DNA of 64,000 nt from Lachnoclostridium sp. An169 (lineage in GTDB: Bacteria > Bacillota > Clostridia > Lachnospirales > Lachnospiraceae): positions 1 to 64,000 of the forward strand of contig NZ_NFKT01000007.1 in the NCBI RefSeq assembly GCF_002160525.1, read 5' to 3'. Of this stretch, positions 1-8,613 are shown piece after piece. The position numbers were made by a program, and so were the translations under genes. The notes under the pieces are model-generated. The model did not search any database, was not told the origin of the DNA, and saw nothing but the letters and a program-made list of their open reading frames with translations. The number at the start of each line of letters is the position of its first letter. The first letter of the stretch is position 1.

Positions 1-354
1 ATCATCGCCGTGCTGCTCCTGCGGCTGAACGTTCCCAAAGATGAAGTGGCGCAGTTCACAGATCAGATAGAACGGAGGAATTTCACCATGCTGTTTGAAA
101 ATTTTGAAGCATACGACGTACAGGAGACAAGAAGGATCAGCAGAGCAGAAGGGAAAGCAGAGGGAAAAGCAGAAGGACAGGCGGAATATATACTTGACCT
201 GTTAGAGGATCTGGGAACCGTCCCGGAAGATCTGAAAAACAGGATCATGCAGGAAAGAGATACAAACACACTACGAAAATGGCACAAAGCTGCAGCACGT
301 GCCGCAACGCTTGAGGAATTTGAAGAAAAAATAAAACAGAATCCGCAGGTGTAA
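1..354 (+). CDS. Rpn-type PD-(D/E)XK nuclease/transposase family protein, C-terminal part (5' end outside window)
   Basis: The reading frame is open from the first base, so the start lies upstream. An internal GTG at position 10 is probably not the true start. The visible 117 residues hold only the C-terminal tail typical of recombination-promoting nuclease (Rpn/YhgA-like) proteins: a short helix around ENFEAYDVQE, then a run of AEGK/AEGQ units and a charged helical tail. The nuclease core is not in the window, so activity cannot be judged. The family is common in multiple copies in Lachnospiraceae. The assignment rests on the tail alone. Confidence 0.6.
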   Translation: MIAVLLLRLNVPKDEVAQFTDQIERRNFTMLFENFEAYDVQETRRISRAEGKAEGKAEGQAEYILDLLEDLGTVPEDLKNRIMQERDTNTLRKWHKAAARAATLEEFEEKIKQNPQV

Positions 355-409
355 TCGAAAATAATCATAAAAAACAGATCGAAAGGCTGAACCCCTTGAA
401 AATACGCAC

Positions 410-433
410 AAAAAAACCGCCGTCCCCGCGGCT
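410..433 (-). terminator. Rho-independent terminator of tRNA-Lys
   Basis: Read on the minus strand, AGCCGC and GCGGTT pair around the loop GGGGACG, followed at once by seven T. It lies about 30 bases past the tRNA 3' end. Confidence 0.7.
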
Positions 434-463
434 CACAATGTCCGCAAAAACAGCGATTTTAAG

Positions 464-536
464 TGCGCGATCAGGGGTTCGAACCCTGGACACCCTGATT
501 AAGAGTCAGGTGCTCTGCCAGCTGAGCTAATCGCGC
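464..536 (-). tRNA. tRNA-Lys (anticodon CUU)
   Basis: The minus strand folds as a full cloverleaf. The 7-bp acceptor is GCGCGAT with ATCGCGC and discriminator A. The D arm is GCTC/GAGC. The anticodon stem CCTGA/TCAGG carries loop CTCTTAA, giving anticodon CTT, which reads AAG lysine. The variable loop is GTGTC, and the T arm is CAGGG/CCCTG with loop TTCGAAC. No CCA is encoded: the bases after the discriminator are CTT, so CCA must be added by nucleotidyltransferase. A dedicated promoter lies upstream and a terminator downstream, so it is a single-gene transcription unit. Confidence 0.95.
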
Positions 537-578
537 ATCTCTGCGTTTCATTTTTATCTTCTCTGTAACGCAAGTGAT

Positions 579-607
579 ATTATATAACAGAATTTTTATA
601 AATGCAA
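579..607 (-). promoter_or_regulatory. Promoter of tRNA-Lys with A-tract upstream element
   Basis: On the minus strand TTGCAT (602-607) and TATAAT (579-584) are separated by exactly 17 bases, and the -10 box ends 42 bases before the tRNA. Directly upstream (608-650) the minus strand is almost pure A runs, as expected of an UP element in a stable-RNA promoter. Confidence 0.8.
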
Positions 608-672
608 GCATTTTTTCTTATTTTTTTTAATTTTTTTTTATTTTTTTGTAAAACCCTGGCATTTTACCGCAT

Positions 673-715
673 CGGCAGGTTCTTCCGGGCGCCCAAAACG
701 CCTCAGAACCTGCCG
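673..715 (-). repeat. Inverted repeat at the 3' end of the thioredoxin gene
   Basis: CGGCAGGTTCT (673-683) and AGAACCTGCCG (705-715) form a perfect 11-bp stem that includes the last codons and stop of the thioredoxin-like gene. No T run follows on the minus strand, so it may stabilise the mRNA 3' end or be a weak terminator. Confidence 0.5.
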
Positions 716-1020
716 TTTACCAACTGACTAAGTCTTTCTTTTCCGACTTTTCCAGTCATGGCTCCCAGTATCTTTCCCCGGCGGAACAGGAGAAATGTCG
801 GAACCTCTCCGATGCCGAATCTTTTTGTCAGGCCGGGGGAGCGGTCAATATTGATGCGGCAGACTTTAACTTTCCCGTCATTCTCTTCTGCAAATTCCGA
901 GACGACATCCGCCATTATGGCACATTTCGGACACCATGGTGCATAGAACTCCACCAGTACCGGCAGCCCCGGTTCCAGGATCTCTCTTCTGAAACTGTTT
1001 TCCGTTACCTCTGCAACCAT
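703..1020 (-). CDS. Thioredoxin family protein with WCPKC active site
   Basis: This is a 105-residue single thioredoxin domain, close to the family length. The redox site is W29-C30-P31-K32-C33, not the usual WCGPC, and the cis-proline segment GIGEVPTF is present. The start is ATG at 1020, placed 5 bases after AGGTGG; an in-frame GTG nine bases upstream overlaps that ribosome site. The CPKC pair predicts dithiol-disulfide exchange with a shifted redox potential, and the natural partner is unknown. It sits 15 bases downstream of a 51-residue Cys-rich reading frame in the same direction, so the two are probably cotranslated and the small protein may be its substrate. Confidence 0.85.
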   Translation of the reverse strand: MVAEVTENSFRREILEPGLPVLVEFYAPWCPKCAIMADVVSEFAEENDGKVKVCRINIDRSPGLTKRFGIGEVPTFLLFRRGKILGAMTGKVGKERLSQLVNGRF

Positions 1021-1035
1021 CTCTGCCACCTGCCT

Positions 1036-1191
1036 TTATTTTTTCTTCTCTGTGCCGTGACAGAATCCGGCATTCAGGATTTTACACACTTCGTCAAATG
1101 AATATTTGATACACAGCAGCCGCCTGTTCAGACACGGATTACAGTAGAACAGATCAGTAAGACACATTTTCCAGCTTCTCTTTCTTCTCAT
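1036..1191 (-). CDS. Small cysteine-rich protein, 51 residues, unknown function
   Basis: This reading frame of 51 codons begins MRRKRSWKMC and holds six cysteines (residues 10, 17, 20, 27, 36, 44), including a CNPC pair. The rest is basic with short hydrophobic stretches, and there is no signal peptide or clear membrane segment. A GGAAGG sequence lies very close to the ATG; an internal ATG at codon 9 is an alternative start. It lies between trmB and the thioredoxin-like gene, all in one direction, with short gaps of 56 and 15 bases. I do not recognise a family. A redox or metal-binding role is inferred only from the cysteines and the neighbour. Confidence 0.5.
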   Translation of the reverse strand: MRRKRSWKMCLTDLFYCNPCLNRRLLCIKYSFDEVCKILNAGFCHGTEKKK

Positions 1192-1247
1192 TACCTTCCG
1201 CCACCCGGCAAATAAAATTATTATGGGATATTATATGCCGGTAAAAT

Positions 1248-1904
1248 TCAGAAGTTCCTCTTCTCAGCAATCAGCTTATTGATCGGATTTCCTCTCCCCG
1301 AAAATTTCTCTTCATATTCCGTCATCACATTTCCCCGGTTCATCGCCTCGTTGTGATGCAGATCATAGGTAAAAGCGAGAAGCGTCCACCCCGCCTCCCG
1401 GATCTGCTCCAGCGAGAAATTGAAAAGTTCCGTATTATCCGTCTTGAATTCAAGCGTCCCCTTTTCGCAGAGTATCTTCTCATACCGCTCCAGAAACTCC
1501 GTGGAAGTCAGCCGCCGCTTCGCATGTCTCGCTTTCGGCCAGGGATCGGAGAAATTCAGGTAAATCCTGCTCACCTCGCCCTCCGCAAACACATCCGCCA
1601 CATTTCTCGCATCCATACAGACAAAACGGACATTCTGCAGATCCTGAAATTCTTCTGTGTCGTATTTTTCTACCGCGCGCAGAAGAACGCTGGTATAGCG
1701 CTCGATCCCGATGAAATTAATATCCGGGTGCTGTTTTGCCATATTAAGAAGAAAACTTCCTTTCCCCATGCCTATTTCGATATAAATCGGGCTGCGGTTC
1801 TGAAACACCTGACGCCAGCATCCTTTCTGGTCCTCCGGTCTCCTGATCACGGTACGGTGCGCCTGGACGGTGCTTTCCGCTCTTGGTATATTTCTAAGTC
1901 TCAT
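1248..1904 (-). CDS. trmB: tRNA (guanine-N7-)-methyltransferase
   Basis: The enzyme transfers a methyl group from S-adenosylmethionine to N7 of G46 in the variable loop of tRNA. The 218-residue protein has the Rossmann SAM site (IEIGMGKGSFLLNMA), the acidic strand IGIERY, and the family signature SDPWPKARHAKRRL. Length and motifs are normal for TrmB. The ORF can be extended upstream to a GTG at 1931, but ATG at 1904 gives the usual MRLRNIP start and lies 6 bases after GGGAGG. The mini-ORF and thioredoxin follow in the same direction and may share its transcript. A weak CCGGCA/TGCCGG inverted repeat lies in the gap after the stop. Confidence 0.95.
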   Translation of the reverse strand: MRLRNIPRAESTVQAHRTVIRRPEDQKGCWRQVFQNRSPIYIEIGMGKGSFLLNMAKQHPDINFIGIERYTSVLLRAVEKYDTEEFQDLQNVRFVCMDARNVADVFAEGEVSRIYLNFSDPWPKARHAKRRLTSTEFLERYEKILCEKGTLEFKTDNTELFNFSLEQIREAGWTLLAFTYDLHHNEAMNRGNVMTEYEEKFSGRGNPINKLIAEKRNF

Positions 1905-2063
1905 GCTTATCCTCCCCACTGTGCTTCGCACATATCAGATTCTACAAGAGACATTATACCAGACTTAAGGCGGAACGCAACGTCCTGAATTTCCGAATTT
2001 TCAATCATCTGTTTTACGGCAGATTTTGAATAAATTTTCCCTAAATTCTAACAATAGATTAAC

Positions 2064-2091
2064 TTGCATTTTCCCGCAAAAGGTGTATGAT
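2064..2091 (+). promoter_or_regulatory. Promoter of the V-ATPase operon
   Basis: TTGCAT (2064-2069) and TATGAT (2086-2091) are separated by 16 bases, 38 bases before the first start codon. AGGAGG at 2118-2123 serves the first gene. Confidence 0.65.
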
Positions 2092-2129
2092 ATAGTATAT
2101 TATGATTTTTCACAAACAGGAGGCTGTTT

Positions 2130-2441
2130 ATGGACTCTATTGTAAACAAATTGACGGAAATCGAGGACGCCGCTTCAGCAATTGTGCAGCATGCCGAAGA
2201 TCAGAAAGCCGAGCTTGACCGCGAGTATGATGAAAAACGCAAGGCCTTCGACGCTGATCTGGAGAAGCAGACGCAGGCACGGCTCCAGGCGATCCGGGAT
2301 GAACTGGAGAAGAACACGAACCAGATTCTCGACAGCCAGACCGGGAACAGCACGGCAGCCATCGAAGCGTTAAAAAAAGAGTATGAAGAAAAGCATACGG
2401 AATATGCCCGAGAAATTCTAAGACGGATCACCGAGGTGTAG
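2130..2441 (+). CDS. V-type ATPase subunit G/H-like (peripheral stalk)
   Basis: This 103-residue protein is almost entirely charged heptad helix, rich in Glu, Lys, Ala and Gln, with no membrane segment. That is the signature of the peripheral-stalk subunit that pairs with subunit E in A/V-type ATPases (named G or H by convention). It opens the operon, 3 bases before subunit C. The role in holding the catalytic head against the rotating rotor is known for the family; assignment here rests on coiled coil, size and position. A perfect AGGAGG lies 6 bases before the ATG. Confidence 0.8.
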   Translation: MDSIVNKLTEIEDAASAIVQHAEDQKAELDREYDEKRKAFDADLEKQTQARLQAIRDELEKNTNQILDSQTGNSTAAIEALKKEYEEKHTEYAREILRRITEV

Positions 2442-2444
2442 CCT

Positions 2445-3491
2445 ATGGGAAATTTACTTGCTTACAGCGGTATCGTGACCAAGATCCGGGCAATGGAATC
2501 AAAACTTCTGACGCAGGCGCAGTTCGAGGAGATTGCCGGTCTCCACAGCGTTCCTGAACTGGCGGAATATTTAAAGAAGAACACCGCCTACGCAGATGTG
2601 CTCGAGTCACTGGACGAGGAGATGCTCCACCGGGGCAATATCGAAAAAGTATTGATCCAGTCCCTCTATCACGATTACACGAAGATCTACCGCTTCTGCG
2701 GGCAGAAGCAGCGGCGGTTCATGAAAATGCACATGAAATCCTACGAAGTGGATCTGATCAACTACTGTCTCAGGATTGTAATCAACCATTACAGGCAGCC
2801 TTTTGATCTGAATTACAAACGTGCATTTTTCGACCGCTACTCCCAGCTTTCCATTGAAAAGCTGATCACATCCCGCACAACGGATGAGTTGGTGGAGAAT
2901 TTAAAAGACACCGAGTATTACGCTCCCCTGAAGAAGCTGAAAGATTCGCAGAACGTGACACTTTACGACTACGATCTGACGCTGGAGCTGTACTACTTTA
3001 CCTCGATCTGGCGCGAACAGAAGAAGCGTCTGAAAAAAGATGACTTTGAACTTTTCAGACGCGACTGCGGCTCCAAGATCGACCTGCTGAATCTGCAGTG
3101 GATATACCGGGCAAAGAAATACTATAATATGAAACCCGCTGACATTTATCTGCTGCTCATTCCGATCCACTACAAGATAACGACCGATCAGATCAAGGAA
3201 ATGGCCGAGGCTCCGGGACTTGACGAGTTCCAGGCAGCGGTTGACCGCACGAGCTATGCCCGGCATTACAGTTTCCGGCAGAATCTGACGATCGAACAGA
3301 TGTATGCGGAATGCCTGCATCATCTTTACACAGTTGACCTGCGGCGCAATCCCTACTCGATTGCAGCAGTCAACACCTACCTCTTCTTAAAGGAAGAGGA
3401 ACTGAAAAAGCTGACGACCGCCATGGAATGCATACGCTACAGCTTAAGTCCCGGCGAGACGCTGGCATACGTCGGAGGTAAGATCCAATGA
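2445..3491 (+). CDS. V-type ATPase subunit C (central-stalk adaptor)
   Basis: The 348-residue protein matches the V-ATPase C/AC39 family: a helical, funnel-shaped subunit that links the rotor shaft (D, F) to the membrane ring. N-terminal features include YSGIVTKIRAMESKLLT and the later segment LINYCLRIV. No membrane segment is seen. GAGGTG upstream supports the ATG at 2445. Its stop overlaps the start of subunit I by 4 bases, so translation is coupled. Confidence 0.9.
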   Translation: MGNLLAYSGIVTKIRAMESKLLTQAQFEEIAGLHSVPELAEYLKKNTAYADVLESLDEEMLHRGNIEKVLIQSLYHDYTKIYRFCGQKQRRFMKMHMKSYEVDLINYCLRIVINHYRQPFDLNYKRAFFDRYSQLSIEKLITSRTTDELVENLKDTEYYAPLKKLKDSQNVTLYDYDLTLELYYFTSIWREQKKRLKKDDFELFRRDCGSKIDLLNLQWIYRAKKYYNMKPADIYLLLIPIHYKITTDQIKEMAEAPGLDEFQAAVDRTSYARHYSFRQNLTIEQMYAECLHHLYTVDLRRNPYSIAAVNTYLFLKEEELKKLTTAMECIRYSLSPGETLAYVGGKIQ

Positions 3492-5428
3492 TTGTTAAAA
3501 TGAAATTCATCAACATTTCCGGTCCGCGTGATGACATTGACCGCGTGACAGACCTGTATCTCTCCCGCTATGAGATACAGCTTGAATCCGCCCTCTCCGA
3601 ATTGAAGACCGTGGACAATTTAAGACCCTTTGTCGAGATCAACCCATACAAGGATGTGCTGAACAAAGCCAGCCAGTTCGTGGGATATCTCCCCAACGCA
3701 GATGAAGTCACACCGGATACATCCCTCGGCCTTGATGACATGTTTGAGGTTGTGCGCAAGGCGAACGAGGATTACCAGTCCTTACAGGAAAAGAAAGACA
3801 AACTGAAAAAGAAAACAGAGGAGCTTCGTGCAAAGCAGCAGGTCCTTGCGCCGTTCCGGCCCCTGGACTGTGATCTGAGCAAAGTTCTCCACTACCGGTA
3901 CATCACTTACCGGTTCGGCCGCATTGCCGTAGAATTCTACCACAAGATGCAGAAATATCTTATGGACGATCTCGGTGCGATCTTCGTGGAGGGCGAGCGG
4001 GATGAAAGCTTTGTATACGGAGCTTATTTCGTTTCCCCCAGGGAGGCTCAGAAGGTGGACGCTGTCTTCCGTTCTCTCCACTTTGAGCGGATCGAGCTGA
4101 AAGACGAATATGAGGGGACACCGGCATACGCCTACCAGTCCATTGAGCGCGAGATCGCCCGGATCAATCTGGAAATCGACGATCTGGACAAACAGGCCGG
4201 AGAGATGCTTGCCGACCGGGCCCCCCAGCTGATAGCTGCGCGGAACCGTCTGGAGGAGCTTTCCAACAACTTCGATGTCCGCAAACTGGCCGCACGGATG
4301 GAGGAAGACAAAGAAGATTATTACATCCTCTGCGGATGGATGGCGGAAGATGACGTCGAGAAATTTCTCGAGGAAATCAAGGATGATGACAAGGTCTTCG
4401 TTGTCGTGGAGGATGACCATGACGCCTACTTCGGAGAACCGCCCACCAAACTGGAGAACCCAAAGCTGTTCAAGCCTTTCGAGATGTTCGTCCAGATGTA
4501 CGGTCTCCCCGCCCACAACGAGATGGATCCGACCATATTTGTAGGACTGACCTACTCCTTTATCTTCGGAGTTATGTTCGGCGACGTGGGGCAGGGACTC
4601 CTTCTCCTTATCGGAGGCGCTCTGATCTATCACTTTAAGAAAGCGCCTCTGGCGGGGATCATCGCCACGGCAGGCGTATTTTCCACAATATTCGGCTTCA
4701 TGTTCGGAAGTATCTTCGGATTCGAGGATGTGATTCCCGCCCTGTGGATGCGCCCCATTGACCATATGACCACACTTCCCTTCCTCGGGAAGCTCAACAC
4801 CGTGTTCATTGTTGCCGTCGCATTCGGAATGCTGCTGATCATGGTAGCGATGGTGCTCCACATCATCAATGCATTCCGTGAAAAGGATATCGGCGGAGCA
4901 TGGTTCGATGCAAACGGCGTGGCAGGACTTGTGTTCTACGTTTCCGTTGTCGTGACGATCGTGCTCTTCATGACCGGGAATCCGCTCCCCGCAGGCGTGG
5001 TAATGGCCGTCATGTTCGGCGTGCCGCTGATTCTGATCCTGTTTAAGGAACCGCTCACCCGGATGATACAGAAACGGGCGGATAAAATGGAAGAAAGCAA
5101 GGCAATGTTCCTCGTTCAGGGATTCTTCGAGATGTTCGAGACGCTGCTGAGCTACTTCTCCAACACCATCTCCTTCATCCGAATCGGAGCATTCGCGGTA
5201 AGCCATGCGGCGATCATGGAAGTGGTGCTGCAGCTTGCCGGAGCCGAGAGCGGAAGCCCCAACTGGATCGTCGTTGTGATCGGCAACCTGTTCGTATGCG
5301 GATTCGAGGGCCTGATCGTCGGAATCCAGGTTCTCCGTCTGGAATATTATGAAATGTTCAGCCGTTTCTACAAAGGCAGCGGCCGTGCATTTGATCCATA
5401 TACAAAAAAGAAAACCAATAAGAAGTAG
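3488..5428 (+). CDS. ntpI: V-type ATPase subunit I (membrane stator)
   Basis: This 646-residue protein belongs to the V-ATPase 116-kDa (a/I) family. Residues 1 to about 330 form the soluble arm with coiled coils that bind the peripheral stalks. Residues from about 350 on form a multi-pass membrane domain starting at FVGLTYSFIFGVMFGDVGQG. That segment is the family hallmark, and the later FIRIGAFAVSHAAIM helix carries the Arg and His that face the c-ring and form the ion half-channels. GGAGG lies 9 bases before the ATG. It is located at the membrane and works directly with subunit K. Confidence 0.95.
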   Translation: MIVKMKFINISGPRDDIDRVTDLYLSRYEIQLESALSELKTVDNLRPFVEINPYKDVLNKASQFVGYLPNADEVTPDTSLGLDDMFEVVRKANEDYQSLQEKKDKLKKKTEELRAKQQVLAPFRPLDCDLSKVLHYRYITYRFGRIAVEFYHKMQKYLMDDLGAIFVEGERDESFVYGAYFVSPREAQKVDAVFRSLHFERIELKDEYEGTPAYAYQSIEREIARINLEIDDLDKQAGEMLADRAPQLIAARNRLEELSNNFDVRKLAARMEEDKEDYYILCGWMAEDDVEKFLEEIKDDDKVFVVVEDDHDAYFGEPPTKLENPKLFKPFEMFVQMYGLPAHNEMDPTIFVGLTYSFIFGVMFGDVGQGLLLLIGGALIYHFKKAPLAGIIATAGVFSTIFGFMFGSIFGFEDVIPALWMRPIDHMTTLPFLGKLNTVFIVAVAFGMLLIMVAMVLHIINAFREKDIGGAWFDANGVAGLVFYVSVVVTIVLFMTGNPLPAGVVMAVMFGVPLILILFKEPLTRMIQKRADKMEESKAMFLVQGFFEMFETLLSYFSNTISFIRIGAFAVSHAAIMEVVLQLAGAESGSPNWIVVVIGNLFVCGFEGLIVGIQVLRLEYYEMFSRFYKGSGRAFDPYTKKKTNKK

Positions 5429-5440
5429 GAGGATTCTACC

Positions 5441-5878
5441 ATGACTTTAGCAACAAAAATCATCTTAATCGCAGCTCTTATCTTAAGCATCATCATCCCG
5501 TTCGGCTACTACCTGATCGGCGAGAAAAACAAGAAACGTTTCAAACGTTCACTGGGCGTAAATGTATTCTTCTTCTTCGGAGCATTCGTCCTTGCATCCA
5601 TCATGATGCTGGGCGGCCCGAACGTACAGGCGGCAGAAGAAGCAGCTGCTTCCGGCGCAGGTCTTGCGGAAGGCCTCGGCTACATCGCAGCGGCACTCGT
5701 TACCGGACTTTCCTGCATCGGCGGCGGTATCGCCGTAGCCAGCGCAGCAAGTGCAGCCCTGGGCGCCCTCAGCGAGGACTCCAGTATACTTGGTAAATCC
5801 CTTATTTTCGTAGGTCTTGCAGAAGGTGTCTGCCTGTACGGTCTGATTATCTCCTTCATGATCCTCGGAAATCTGTAA
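5441..5878 (+). CDS. ntpK: V-type ATPase subunit K (rotor c-ring)
   Basis: The 145-residue protein starts with two hydrophobic segments (about residues 5-28 and 43-62). These are followed by the short linker QAAEEAAASG and a Gly/Ala-rich helical hairpin containing the ion-binding Glu in VGLAEGVCLYG. The hairpin and AEEAAASG linker resemble the short Thermus-type c subunit from memory, with an added N-terminal hydrophobic pair. The hairpin shows neither Gln in helix one nor Glu-Ser/Thr in helix two, so sodium coordination of the classical type is not evident; protons are a likelier guess. AGGAGG precedes the ATG. Confidence 0.92.
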   Translation: MTLATKIILIAALILSIIIPFGYYLIGEKNKKRFKRSLGVNVFFFFGAFVLASIMMLGGPNVQAAEEAAASGAGLAEGLGYIAAALVTGLSCIGGGIAVASAASAALGALSEDSSILGKSLIFVGLAEGVCLYGLIISFMILGNL

Positions 5879-5894
5879 AAGGAGCTGACATAAC

Positions 5895-6203
5895 ATGAAA
5901 ATGTATCTGATCAGTGATAACGTCGATACCTATACCGGGATGCGTCTCGCAGGCGTGGACGGCGTAGTCGTCCATGAGCGGGAAGAGCTCCGGAAGGCTC
6001 TCGAGGATGTTCTCTCCGACAAAAGCGTCGGCATCGTGCTTCTGACAGAAAAATTCGGCAGAGAGTTTCCCGATATCATCGACACTTTCCGCCTGGAGAG
6101 GAAGATGCCTCTTCTCGTAGAGATTCCCGACCGCCACGGCACCGGAAGGAAAAAGGATTTCATTACATCCTACATCACAGAAGCGATCGGGCTGAAACTG
6201 TAG
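5895..6203 (+). CDS. ntpF: V-type ATPase subunit F (central-stalk tip)
   Basis: This 102-residue alpha/beta protein has the pattern of subunit F: N-terminal MYLISDNVDTYTGMRLAGV, the GIVLLTEKF strand-helix, and PLLVEIP near the end. Family members bind subunit D and regulate coupling between ATP hydrolysis and rotation. AAAGGAG precedes the ATG by 12 bases. It lies 16 bases after subunit K. Confidence 0.9.
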   Translation: MKMYLISDNVDTYTGMRLAGVDGVVVHEREELRKALEDVLSDKSVGIVLLTEKFGREFPDIIDTFRLERKMPLLVEIPDRHGTGRKKDFITSYITEAIGLKL

Positions 6204-6251
6204 AAGATATCTTCGGACTGATACTATAACAATAAAAAGGAGGGATTCCTC

Positions 6252-6839
6252 TTGACTCTGGAAGAAAAAATCGAACACCTGCAGGCTTCATCCATGGAGC
6301 AGGCCCGGGCCGAGGGAAACGCCATCATCGATTCCCACCGGGAAGCCCTGGAGAAACTGTTCCAGGATCATAAAACCGAAGCTGAACACCAGGCTGAGAC
6401 GCGGGTCAAAGCCGAGACGACAAATGCGAAGCTCCGCTACAACCAGGCGCTTGCCAGATCCCAGCTGGAGATCAAGCGCCGCCAGGGGAAGGTACAGCAG
6501 GAGCTGAAAGATAAAATTTTTGACGAAACGCGCAGCCTTCTGGACGACTACATGAAAACAGAGGCCTATCGGTCCTTTCTGATGAAATGTATCCTCCAGG
6601 CCTGCGACTTTGCCGGCAGCGATCCGGTGACAATCTACATCAGCCCGTCCGATAAGGAAAAGCTGGCTGACCTGGAAAATGCCACCGGAGCAAAACTCAC
6701 TGTCAGCGCGGAAGATTTTATCGGCGGGATGCGCGCTGTCATCCGCGAAAGGAATGTCCTGATTGACAATTCCTTCAAGACACAGCTGCGCAATGAATAT
6801 GACAAATTTATTTTTTTAGGAGGTGACGGCATTGCTTAA
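6252..6839 (+). CDS. ntpE: V-type ATPase subunit E (peripheral stalk)
   Basis: This 195-residue protein has a long charged N-terminal helix (about 1-90), which pairs with subunit G/H, and a globular C-terminal domain that caps subunits A and B. The start is TTG at 6252, eight bases after a strong AAGGAGGGA; no ATG fits the site. Its 3' end overlaps the start of subunit A by eight bases, and the ribosome site for A lies inside its last codons. Confidence 0.9.
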   Translation: MTLEEKIEHLQASSMEQARAEGNAIIDSHREALEKLFQDHKTEAEHQAETRVKAETTNAKLRYNQALARSQLEIKRRQGKVQQELKDKIFDETRSLLDDYMKTEAYRSFLMKCILQACDFAGSDPVTIYISPSDKEKLADLENATGAKLTVSAEDFIGGMRAVIRERNVLIDNSFKTQLRNEYDKFIFLGGDGIA

Positions 6840-8598
6840 GACTGGAACTATCTATGGAATCAACGGGCCCGTCATTTACCTGAAGGGAAATACCGGCTTC
6901 CGCATGTCCGAAATGGTCTATGTGGGGCCCCAGAAACTGGTGGGCGAAGTAATCGCCCTGGACAAAGACCTGACTACCGTACAGGTATATGAGGAGACCA
7001 CGGGGCTTCGCCCGGGTGAGGAAGTCGTGGCAAGCGGAAGCGCAGTTTCCGTGACCCTTGCCCCCGGAATCCTCAACAATATCTTCGACGGTATCGAGCG
7101 TCCCCTGGAGCGGATTGCAGACTCCGCCGGGGCATTTATCACCCGCGGAGTCAGTGTGGACTCCCTTGACAGACAGAAAAAATGGCAGACGCACATCACT
7201 GTCCATGAAGGGCAGTATCTCCACGGCGGTGAGATCATCGCCGAAGTACCGGAGACACATGCCATTGTCCACAAATGCATGGTGCCGCCGGATGTGGAGG
7301 GAACGGTCACACAGATTGTCCCCGACGGCGAATATACCATCGACGAGACGCTTGTTACACTGGAACTTTCAGACGGCACAGAGCGGAAGCTGACTATGAC
7401 CCAGCACTGGCCCATCCGTACTCCCCGCCCGACCCATCACCGTTTTCCCGCCTCAGTTCCGCTGATTACGGGACAGCGTATCATTGATACCATGTTTCCC
7501 ATCGCAAAAGGCGGAACAGCCGCCATCCCCGGCGGTTTCGGAACCGGGAAAACCATGATGCAGCACCAGATTGCAAAATGGGCCAACGCAGATATCATCA
7601 TCTATATCGGCTGCGGCGAGCGCGGAAACGAGATGACCCAGGTTCTGGAAGAGTTCGGCGAACTGACCGACCCCCGGACCGGCAACCCTCTGATGGATCG
7701 GACCACCCTGATTGCCAACACTTCCAACATGCCCGTTGCCGCCCGTGAGGCAAGTATCTACACCGGGCTGACTCTGGCGGAGTATTACCGCGATATGGGA
7801 TACGATGTGGCAATCATGGCGGATTCCACCTCAAGGTGGGCGGAGGCTCTGCGTGAGCTCTCCGGACGACTGGAAGAGATGCCCGCGGAGGAAGGTTTCC
7901 CGGCTTATCTTGCTTCCCGTCTGTCCGCATTTTACGAGAGAGCAGGAATGATGCACAACTTAAACGGGACCGACGGTTCCGTCACCATAATCGGAGCAGT
8001 CTCCCCCCAGGGCGGCGATTTCTCCGAGCCGGTCACTCAGAATACCAAGCGTTTCGTGCGCTGCTTCTGGGGGCTGGACAAGAGCCTGGCTTACTCCCGG
8101 CATTTCCCGGCCATACACTGGCTGACCAGCTACAGCGAGTACCTGAACGACTTAAGCCACTGGTACCAGGATAATGTATCCCAGAATTTCGTGGATTACC
8201 GTAACCGTCTCATGGCGCTCTTAAACCAGGAGAGCAGCCTGCTTGAGATCGTCAAGCTGATCGGAAGCGACGTGCTGCCGGATGACCAGAAGCTTGTTCT
8301 GGAGATCGCCCGCGTCATCCGTCTGGGCTTCCTGCAGCAGAACGCATTTCACAAGGACGACACCTGTGTCTCCATGGAGAAGCAGTACCTGATGATGGAT
8401 ACGATCCTGTATCTCTACAAACAGGCCCGTACCCTTGTGACAATGGGGCATCCAATGTCGGTTCTGAAATCGGAAAACATCTTTGACCGCGTCATCGCGA
8501 TCAAGTACGACATTCCCAATGACCGCCTGGAAATGTTTGCCCAGTACCACCGCGACATCGACGCATTCTACCAGCGCGTGCTCGAGAAAAATGCATAA
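6832..8598 (+). CDS. ntpA: V-type ATPase catalytic subunit A
   Basis: This is the catalytic nucleotide-binding subunit, 588 residues, the usual length. The P-loop GGFGTGKT lies near residues 233-240, and the non-homologous insert typical of subunit A lies before it (about 110-200). GCGERGNEM and [12 protein letters not shown] follow. An upstream GTG at 6823 overlaps AGGAGG, so TTG at 6832, eight bases after AGGAGG, is the better start and yields the family N-terminus [13 protein letters not shown]. Three A and three B subunits form the head that hydrolyses or makes ATP. Confidence 0.97.
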   Translation: MLKTGTIYGINGPVIYLKGNTGFRMSEMVYVGPQKLVGEVIALDKDLTTVQVYEETTGLRPGEEVVASGSAVSVTLAPGILNNIFDGIERPLERIADSAGAFITRGVSVDSLDRQKKWQTHITVHEGQYLHGGEIIAEVPETHAIVHKCMVPPDVEGTVTQIVPDGEYTIDETLVTLELSDGTERKLTMTQHWPIRTPRPTHHRFPASVPLITGQRIIDTMFPIAKGGTAAIPGGFGTGKTMMQHQIAKWANADIIIYIGCGERGNEMTQVLEEFGELTDPRTGNPLMDRTTLIANTSNMPVAAREASIYTGLTLAEYYRDMGYDVAIMADSTSRWAEALRELSGRLEEMPAEEGFPAYLASRLSAFYERAGMMHNLNGTDGSVTIIGAVSPQGGDFSEPVTQNTKRFVRCFWGLDKSLAYSRHFPAIHWLTSYSEYLNDLSHWYQDNVSQNFVDYRNRLMALLNQESSLLEIVKLIGSDVLPDDQKLVLEIARVIRLGFLQQNAFHKDDTCVSMEKQYLMMDTILYLYKQARTLVTMGHPMSVLKSENIFDRVIAIKYDIPNDRLEMFAQYHRDIDAFYQRVLEKNA

Positions 8599-8613
8599 GG
8601 AGGGACTTTATTC

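Noticed and set aside
120..185. AEGK/AEGQ codon repeats in the Rpn-type fragment as a slippage site
   Set aside because: Such charged repeats are usual in this family tail and the repeats are in multiples of three, so no frame switch is expected.
611..648. T runs as a plus-strand terminator
   Set aside because: No stem precedes them on the plus strand. They are better explained as the A-rich upstream element of the tRNA promoter.
1192..1247. CCGGCA/TGCCGG hairpin after trmB as a terminator
   Set aside because: Stem of only six pairs with a long AT loop and no T run on the minus strand.
3782..5206. 474-codon frame on the minus strand opposite V-ATPase subunit I
   Set aside because: It is fully antisense to a clear, conserved gene and has no family signature. 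Its composition (His, Glu, Asp rich) is the mirror of the coding strand.
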